In this document: piece after piece, positions 59,421 through 64,000 of the stretch
Numbering within the stretch: the first letter of the stretch is position 1
How the letters are laid out: each line of letters starts with the position of its first letter
Origin: Streptomyces sp. NBC_01463
Lineage (GTDB): Bacteria; Actinomycetota; Actinomycetes; Streptomycetales; Streptomycetaceae
Length of the DNA stretch: 64,000 nucleotides
Direction of reading: 5' to 3'
Assembly (NCBI GenBank): GCA_036227345.1
Contig: CP109468.1
Span: 5,146,001 to 5,210,000, forward strand
The notes under the pieces: model-generated
The model's input: the letters and a program-made list of their open reading frames with translations, nothing else
Databases searched by the model: none
Told to the model about the DNA's origin: nothing
Translations under genes and position numbers: made by a program

Positions 59421-59759
59421 TCACCGGTTCGGGAATGCGGCCGGCCACCCGGAGCGTGTTCGGCGGTATCCCTCGGACATGACGGATGCGGAGTGCTCTG
59501 TGGTCCGGCCGCTGCCGGTGCCGGGCGGGATGCGGAACTGGTGGTCGACACCCTCGGCCAGCCAGTCCCGCGAGACCAGGCGTTTCGCCTTCGACCGCAG
59601 CCCCTCCACCTTGGCAGGCAGCACGTCCAGGCCGAACGCGGTGGCCATCTCCTGACAGGTCAGCGGCCCTTGACCGAGACGGATCCGATCATCGATCGCG
59701 GCCAGGATGCGCTGGTAGTCCACCGACAGTGCCGTCCCGGCCAGCCCCTCGCGCCACAT
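59421..59759 (-). pseudogene. Mobile-element-associated winged-helix C-terminal fragment
   Basis: 112 codons; the first 75 form a winged-helix-like unit: 'VDYQRILAAIDDRIRLGQGP', 'LTCQEMATAFGLDVLPAKVE', 'LRSKAKRLVSRDWLAEG'. I recognise this as the C-terminal domain of proteins that recur beside insertion sequences in Streptomyces; the N-terminal part is absent and the tail is antisense to an IS5 fragment. Its biochemical role is unknown. Confidence 0.5.
59461..59541 (+). pseudogene. IS5-family transposase N-terminal fragment
   Basis: 'RRYPSDMTDAECSVVRPLPV' matches the start of IS5/IS427 transposases (RRYPSDMTDAEW..V.PLLPVPG). Homology stops after 'PGGM' and no catalytic residues remain. Confidence 0.8.
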
Positions 59760-59861
59760 CGGAACCTGTGACCTCGCTTCACCGCCAGAGGTGGAGACGC
59801 CTCCACCTCGGCTCCCGTCACAACGCCCTCTGGCACGTCGGTGGCGACCACGCGGGCTGAG

Positions 59862-60083
59862 TCACTGCCCGGCGCGGACAGCACCGCACGGCTTGCATGT
59901 GTAGAAGACCACCATGAGCCCTTCGGAGCCGATCCCTGCGAACGTCCACAGCAGGAACTTCCAGGCTGGCGCACGTTTTATGCCTTGCCGCCAACTTGAG
60001 AACATCAGGACGGCGACGAAGAGGCAGAACAACCCCAGCAAGAAGAAGAAGCTACCTATGACCCAGAACAGAAAGCCCGTCAC
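59862..60083 (-). CDS. Small two-span membrane protein (73 aa)
   Basis: 73 residues from GTG 60083 with GGGGGAGGT just upstream. Two hydrophobic segments, 'FLFWVIGSFFFLLGLFCLFV' and 'FLLWTFAGIGSEGLMVVFY', separated by a basic loop 'SSWRQGIKRAPAWK', and a tail with two Cys ('CKPCGAV'). No family recognised. The Phe/Lys-rich codons (TTC, AAG, and AT-rich stretches) differ from the surrounding genes, as for the small membrane proteins at 15-16 kb. It is the gene next to the integrase fragment, so it probably belongs to the element cargo. Confidence 0.6.
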   Translation of the reverse strand: MTGFLFWVIGSFFFLLGLFCLFVAVLMFSSWRQGIKRAPAWKFLLWTFAGIGSEGLMVVFYTCKPCGAVRAGQ

Positions 60084-60139
60084 TTACCTCCCCCTCGAAT
60101 CCCTGCTATCACCCTCTGAGGGTAGGCGCCCGGGAGCCG

Positions 60140-60517
60140 TTGGAACAGGCTGATACTCGTGGTCACGAGGTCGACTCCAGGGCATTGGAGGGCATCTTCC
60201 GTGGGGCGAGTGATCATGGCCCATTGAGCTTCCTGCGAGTCCGGCAGCCCATGGGGGAGCCGCGGAACGTCTACCGCTCGTTCACTCGCGTTGCCGAATC
60301 CGCCGGCCTCCGGGTTATCCGCCTGCACGATGCCCGGCACGGCTGTGCCACGATCCTGACTGCGGCCGGGGTGGCTCCTCGTGTCGTGACGGAGATCCTC
60401 GGCCACAGCCAGATCGGCATCACGATGGACGTGTACACGCACGTTGTCCAGGACACCCGGCGCGAGGCAATCAGCCACATGGACAGACTGCTCAAGAGGC
60501 GGCCCGGTCGTGAGTGA
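60140..60517 (+). pseudogene. Tyrosine recombinase (phage-type integrase) C-terminal fragment
   Basis: The catalytic C-terminus is present from about 60240: 'VIRLHDARHGCATILTAAGV' (HxxR box), 'VTEILGHSQIGITMDVYTHV' (LGHS and the nucleophile Tyr). The first catalytic Arg and the arm- and core-binding domains are missing, so it cannot recombine. It ends 72 bp from the 3' end of tRNA-Arg, the classical position of an integrase whose attB lies in a tRNA gene. A terminator with a T-run separates them. Confidence 0.85.
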
Positions 60518-60547
60518 CCGCCGCCGTTGAGGTCAGCTGTAGATGTC

Positions 60548-60581
60548 AAAGACCCCGGACCATGATCGGTCCGGGGTCTTT
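60548..60581 (+). terminator. Rho-independent terminator between int and tRNA-Arg
   Basis: AAAGACCCCGGACC (60548-60561) and GGTCCGGGGTCTTT (60568-60581) make a perfect 14-bp stem with a 6-base loop, with a run of four T at the end. It can stop transcription from both the integrase and the tRNA side. Confidence 0.9.
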
Positions 60582-60588
60582 TCGCTTG

Positions 60589-60661
60589 TGCCCCCGGCAG
60601 GATTCGAACCTGCGACACCCGCTTTAGGAGAGCGGTGCTCTATCCCCTGAGCTACGAAGGC
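60589..60661 (-). tRNA. tRNA-Arg (anticodon CCU)
   Basis: On the minus strand a full cloverleaf of 73 nt can be drawn: acceptor GCCTTCG/CGGGGGC, D arm GCTC..GAGC, anticodon stem CCGCT/AGCGG with loop CTCCTAA (anticodon CCT), and T arm GCAGG TTCGAAT CCTGC. The 3' CCA is not encoded. It reads AGG codons. Its 3' half faces the truncated integrase, making it the likely attachment site of the 54-60.5 kb element; I found no second copy of the tRNA 3' end in the window. Confidence 0.95.
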
Positions 60662-60773
60662 AACTGGGCGCTGACAGCCTAGCGGATCGCGCTTCGAGGG
60701 TGCGCCCCCATAAGGCGCATGGCCGGGTCGGCGGGCTCCGCAGGCCGGGTGACCTGCGGAGACGGGTTCCCGG

Positions 60774-61397
60774 TCAGGAGGTGGATGCCAGGGACGCGGC
60801 CTCCCAGCCGAAGCCGTCCGGGTCCGTGAAGGCGTCGGTGGCGCAGGTGATCGCGAGGCGGTGCGAGCCGGTGCCGTCGATGGGGACGCCGACGTCCTTG
60901 GCGAGGGCGCGGCGGCCGTAGAGGGCCAGCTTGACGGGGCTGTCCCCGGTGTCGAACTCGACGTACTTGCTGCCGAAGCTCTTCGCCACCGTGAAGCCGC
61001 GGTCGACGTAGAACCGCTTGGTGGCGGTCATGTTCGAGACTCCCAGCAGGAGCACCAGCTGGTCGATGTGGCCGGTGGCCGGGGCGGTGTCCTTCTTCGT
61101 CGACGTCGCGATCTTCCAGATCGTGCCGTCCGGGGCCTGGACGACGCCGCCGTAGCCCCAGAAGGACTTCGAGACGGGCTTCAGCGCTGTGGCGCCGGCG
61201 GCCACTGCGGCGTCGACGAAGCCGCGGACGTCGGCCGGCTGGGACACCGTGAGGGACAGCGAGAAGCCGCGGAATCCGGTGGTGGGTGCGTCCGAGGCGC
61301 GCAGGAGTACCTGGGTGCTCAGGCCGAAGGCGGTGTAGAAGCGGTTGGCGGCCGTCGTGTCGGCCACCTCGAGGGTGAGGGATTCGATGGAGTTCAT
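60774..61397 (-). CDS. VOC (glyoxalase/bleomycin-resistance-like) protein
   Basis: 207 residues from ATG 61397. Two vicinal-oxygen-chelate halves: 'SLTLEVADTTAANRFYTAF' with 'VVQAPDGTIWKIATSTKK', and 'IDQLVLLLGVSNMTATKRFY' with 'ATDAFTDPDGFGWEAA'. Each half gives the beta-alpha-beta-beta-beta unit; the family holds metal-dependent isomerases, dioxygenases and drug-binding proteins. Substrate unknown. A high-GC GGGAGA-rich simple stretch (61462-61520) lies between it and the IclR gene. Confidence 0.85.
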   Translation of the reverse strand: MNSIESLTLEVADTTAANRFYTAFGLSTQVLLRASDAPTTGFRGFSLSLTVSQPADVRGFVDAAVAAGATALKPVSKSFWGYGGVVQAPDGTIWKIATSTKKDTAPATGHIDQLVLLLGVSNMTATKRFYVDRGFTVAKSFGSKYVEFDTGDSPVKLALYGRRALAKDVGVPIDGTGSHRLAITCATDAFTDPDGFGWEAASLASTS

Positions 61398-61525
61398 GCG
61401 CTTCACGCTAGTGACGGGGCGGGTGCGGGTGCTTCTCGATTCCTGACCGGTTCGGTCGCCGCAGGTCAGGGGGAGAGGGAGGGTGAGAGGGAGAGGGCGG
61501 GGGAGTGTGAGCGGGGGCGTGGGGG

Positions 61526-62359
61526 TCAGGCCGGTGAGTCCGGGGCCGGGGCCGGGGCTGGGGCCGGGTCTGCGTTCACCGTGAACGAGAACGACGTCAG
61601 CGTCCGTTCGCTCCGTGCCTTGAGCCGCTGCGCGGTGGCGTGCAGGCGGTGCGCCTCGCTCAGTGGGAGCGAGATCGCGATGGCCGAGGGCACCGCGCCG
61701 ATCGTGATGGGCACGGCGGCACAGACCGTACCCAGGGCGTACTCCTCCGTCTCCAGCACCGGATCCGCCCTCCGGATACGGGCCAGCCGACTGAGCACGA
61801 GGTCCCGGTCCGTCACCGTGTTCCGGGTCAGCGGCAGCGGTGGATGGCGGTCCAGGTGGTCCCGGCGGGGGGCGTCGTCGAGCTGTGCCAGCAGGCACAG
61901 GCCGATGGCGTGCGCGTGGGCGGACGCGCCGAAGGGGGCCCACTCCTCGACGCCCGAGTGCGACGGGCCGTCCACGGCGTGCGTGAGCCGGACCTCACCG
62001 TCCAGATAGAGCGCGTAGTAGGCCGCGGCGTCCAGGTCCCGCGCCACCTCGGTCAGCCAGTGCGGGAGGTCGGCGGCGGCCCGGGCGCTGGTGCGGGTGA
62101 GTGTGCAGGCGGCGTCCCCCGGCACGTACAGGCCCTGATCGCGGCGCAGATAGTGCTCGTGCACCAGGGTGCGCAGCAGGTGGTACGTCGTGCTCAGCGG
62201 CAGATCGGCGCGGCGGGCCAGCTGTTTCGCCGTGGCGCCCTGCGGGTGGTCCGCCGCCGCTTCCATCAGGCGCAGGGCTCGTTGTACGGAGCCGATCAGG
62301 GTGGGGGCGGGGGAGGAGGAAGGGGGAGGCGGAGAGGTGGGCTCGGGGGGTTGGGGCAT
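61526..62359 (-). CDS. IclR family transcriptional regulator
   Basis: 277 residues from ATG 62359 with GGAG upstream (an ATG at 62434 adds 25). After a Pro/Ser-rich start, the winged helix is 'LIGSVQRALRLMEAAADHPQ' with 'ATAKQLARRADLPLSTTYHL', and the effector domain has 'AAYYALYLDGEVRLTHAVDG' and 'YALGTVCAAVPI'. The tail is an Ala/Pro repeat. IclR regulators control catabolic genes in response to small acids; the divergent acyl-CoA ligase gene (start 62598) is the obvious target. Confidence 0.9.
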   Translation of the reverse strand: MPQPPEPTSPPPPSSSPAPTLIGSVQRALRLMEAAADHPQGATAKQLARRADLPLSTTYHLLRTLVHEHYLRRDQGLYVPGDAACTLTRTSARAAADLPHWLTEVARDLDAAAYYALYLDGEVRLTHAVDGPSHSGVEEWAPFGASAHAHAIGLCLLAQLDDAPRRDHLDRHPPLPLTRNTVTDRDLVLSRLARIRRADPVLETEEYALGTVCAAVPITIGAVPSAIAISLPLSEAHRLHATAQRLKARSERTLTSFSFTVNADPAPAPAPAPDSPA

Positions 62360-62531
62360 GCGTTCTCCAGGGTGTCGCTCGGCAACGGGGGACGTGACTC
62401 CACGCCCCTCGGACGTCTGCTGACACCTGGACACGCGCTCCGTTGCGCGTCACGCGGCCACCGGCACCCCGTGGCCAGTTTCTCCCGGATCCCGTCGTAC
62501 GTGGAAACGGGCCGGGTGGCTCGGTGATCCC

Positions 62532-62560
62532 TTGACGGGGGGCGGGTGCGGGCATAGCGT
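62532..62560 (+). promoter_or_regulatory. Housekeeping-type promoter of the ligase gene
   Basis: TTGACG (62532-62537), 17 bases, TAGCGT (62555-62560). This fits the Streptomyces principal-sigma consensus TTGACN-N16-18-TAGNNT. Transcription would start near 62567, about 30 bp before GTG 62598. Confidence 0.65.
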
Positions 62561-62576
62561 CGCGAAAGCCCTGAGC

Positions 62577-62584
62577 AAGCGCTT
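62577..62584. promoter_or_regulatory. AAGCGCTT palindrome at the transcription start
   Basis: An 8-bp perfect palindrome (context CAAGCGCTTAG) about 10 bp after the predicted transcription start, a position where a repressor would block the ligase promoter. Either the divergent IclR protein or an unlinked regulator of acyl-CoA genes could use it. Confidence 0.4.
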
Positions 62585-62597
62585 AGAGAGGTCGCTC

Positions 62598-64000
62598 GTG
62601 CCGCACACCGATCCGACCCCGTCCACTCCACCCCCGTCCACTCTGCCCACGTCCACTCTGCCCACGTCCACTCCGCCCACGTCCACTCCGCCCACGTCCA
62701 CTCCACCCACGTCCGCACCGCCCGCACCCGTCCCCTCCGTGCTGACCGGGCCCGGCGGTCCGTTCGCTGTCGTGCGGGCCGAGGACGGGCCGGAGGCGGG
62801 GCAGCTCGTGTACGCGGACGGGCCCCGGACCCTCCGGGAGTTCGTGGAGACCACCTGGGCGTTCGGGGACCAGCCGTTCCTGGTCGCGGAGGAGCGCAGC
62901 TACACGTACGGGGAGTTCTTCGCCGCCGCCTCCGCCCTCGCGTGCCGGCTGAGCGAGGTGCACGGGCTCCGCCCGGGCGACCGGGCCGTGATCGCGATGC
63001 GCAACCATCCCGAGTGGCAGATCGCGTTCTGGGCCGCCCAGCTGGCCGGGCTGGTCGCCGTCCCGCTCAACGCCTGGTGGACCGAGGACGAGTTCACGTA
63101 CGCGCTCGACGACTCCGGGCCGCGGGTGCTCCTCGTAGACGGGGAACGGCTGCCGAGGGTCGTCGGCTGGGCCCGGAGCGCCGGGGCGCGGGTGGTCGTC
63201 TTCCATGGCGGGGACCTCCGGCAGCCCTCCGGCGCGGAGGCGGACGGCCGGGAGCCCGGTGCGGGCGTCGAGTGGTACGAGGATCTGCCCGAGCCCGATC
63301 CGTACGCCGCGCCGCCCGAGGTGGAGATCAGGCCCGAGGACGACGCGACGATCATCTACACCTCCGGCACCACCGGCCGGCCCAAGGGGGCCGTCGCCAC
63401 GCAGCTCGCCCAGGCGGGCGCCGCGCGCAATCCGCGGTTCCACGCGGCGGCCTCCGCGCTGGCCCGGGGGGTCATTCCGGGGCAGGGGCCCGCTCCCGTC
63501 ACCCTGCTGACGTTTCCGTTCTTCCACGTCGCCGCGTTCACCGGCCTCTATGCCGCGATGTCCGCGGGCGGCGCCCTGGTCCTGATGCGGAAGTGGGACG
63601 CGGACGAGGCGCTGCGGCTGATCCGGGAACACCGCGTCACCCACTACGCCGGGGTGCCGGCGACCGCGCTCCAGCTGCTCACCGCGGCCGCCGGCGCGGG
63701 GGACGGGCTGGAGAGCCTCCAGATGCTCAACACCGGCGGGGCGGCCGCACCGGCCGACCTGGTCGGCCGGCTGACCGCCCGGTTCGGGGAGCGGATCGAG
63801 CCGCGCAACGGCTACGGGCTGACCGAGACCAGTGGCGGCGTCCTGGCGAACTTCGGCGCCGAGTACCGGACCCATCCGGGCAGTGTCGGCCGCCCGACGC
63901 CGAGCACCGAGGTGCGGATCTCCGGTCCGGCGGGGGAGGCGCTGCCCGAGGGAGAGGTCGGGGAGCTGTGGCTGCGCGGCCAGGCGCTGGTCCGCGGCTA
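62598..64000 (+). CDS. Acyl-CoA synthetase (AMP-forming), 3' end beyond window
   Basis: 467 codons from GTG 62598 (GAGAGG upstream) to the window end without a stop. A repeat of Ser/Thr/Pro forms residues 8-43. The ANL-superfamily core follows: 'SYTYGEFFAAASALACRLSE', the P-loop 'YTSGTTGRPKG' (254-264), 'FPFFHVAAFTG' and the A5 motif 'GYGLTET' (405-411), so this is a fatty-acid or aromatic acid CoA ligase. It forms acyl-AMP and then acyl-CoA. The missing C-terminal lid lies outside. Divergent from the IclR regulator that probably controls it. Confidence 0.93.
   Translation, partial: MPHTDPTPSTPPPSTLPTSTLPTSTPPTSTPPTSTPPTSAPPAPVPSVLTGPGGPFAVVRAEDGPEAGQLVYADGPRTLREFVETTWAFGDQPFLVAEERSYTYGEFFAAASALACRLSEVHGLRPGDRAVIAMRNHPEWQIAFWAAQLAGLVAVPLNAWWTEDEFTYALDDSGPRVLLVDGERLPRVVGWARSAGARVVVFHGGDLRQPSGAEADGREPGAGVEWYEDLPEPDPYAAPPEVEIRPEDDATIIYTSGTTGRPKGAVATQLAQAGAARNPRFHAAASALARGVIPGQGPAPVTLLTFPFFHVAAFTGLYAAMSAGGALVLMRKWDADEALRLIREHRVTHYAGVPATALQLLTAAAGAGDGLESLQMLNTGGAAAPADLVGRLTARFGERIEPRNGYGLTETSGGVLANFGAEYRTHPGSVGRPTPSTEVRISGPAGEALPEGEVGELWLRGQALVRG
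62621..62725 (+). repeat. 15-bp coding minisatellite (Ser-Thr-Pro-Pro-Thr)
   Basis: Seven head-to-tail 15-bp units with consensus GTCCACTCYRCCCAC start at 62621, 62636, 62651, 62666, 62681, 62696 and 62711; units 2-3 and 4-5 are identical pairs, and the last is degenerate. In the ligase frame each unit encodes S-T-(P/L)-P-T. Because 15 is a multiple of three, copy number can change without breaking the frame. Confidence 0.9.

Noticed and set aside
60080..60618. Minus-strand frames opposite the integrase fragment
   Set aside because: They are antisense to the clearly recognisable recombinase motifs.

Overview
The window is high-GC actinobacterial DNA and almost certainly comes from a Streptomyces chromosome. 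Evidence: G/C-biased third codon positions, GTG/TTG starts, repeated XRE(DUF5753)/DUF397 modules, a full-length CofGH/FbiC enzyme for coenzyme F420, F420/flavin LLM oxidoreductases, and a CcpA-free promoter style (TTGAC-N17-TAGNNT). No rRNA, CRISPR array or intact mobile element was seen. One tRNA gene, tRNA-Arg(CCU), is present.

Layout. 0-9.3 kb: a catabolic operon (LLM monooxygenase, N-acyl-D-amino-acid deacylase-like amidohydrolase, aldehyde dehydrogenase), a Tat-exported PHP metallohydrolase, an F420 oxidoreductase and a LRV/HEAT-like repeat protein. 9.3-14.3 kb: a DUF998 membrane protein divergent from a TetR regulator across three near-identical inverted repeats, a winged-helix protein, a DUF397/XRE/GHKL-ATPase trio and a GNAT. 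14.3-19.4 kb: a decayed accessory island with fragments of IS5 and ISAs1 transposases, TetR, SDR, an ECF41-type sigma factor, a carboxymuconolactone decarboxylase and two RHS-repeat proteins, surrounding an intact SMI1/KNR4 (immunity-type) gene and five tiny membrane-protein genes, two of them very short. 19.6-34 kb: lipoprotein, Ser/Thr kinase, HAD, fbiC, acetyl- and phosphotransferase, ADP-ribosylglycohydrolase, Na+/solute symporter, SDR with a divergent EthD-like protein, and a second XRE/DUF397 module. 34-45.6 kb: GPP34 protein, a membrane-anchored D-Ala-D-Ala carboxypeptidase with a very acidic N-terminus, membrane glycosyltransferase-like proteins, a stand-alone GyrB-like ATPase and a CPBP protease. 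45.7-54 kb: MMPL exporter and two NarL-type two-component systems, one with convergent kinase and regulator genes. 54-60.7 kb: a second mosaic region with an erythromycin-esterase/Vat-acetyltransferase pair, degenerate VOC, FAD-monooxygenase, cupin, transposase and integrase fragments, ending at tRNA-Arg. 60.7-64 kb: VOC protein, IclR regulator and a divergent acyl-CoA ligase cut by the window end.

How parts work together. FbiC makes the FO precursor of F420, which the LLM enzyme at 6.6 kb probably uses. The first operon looks like a degradative route in which monooxygenase, amidohydrolase and aldehyde dehydrogenase act in turn, though the substrate cannot be read from sequence. The 14-19 kb island reads as the wreck of an RHS polymorphic-toxin locus that kept an immunity-type gene and small hydrophobic proteins. 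The 54-60.7 kb region reads as a resistance-bearing integrative island next to its tRNA target.
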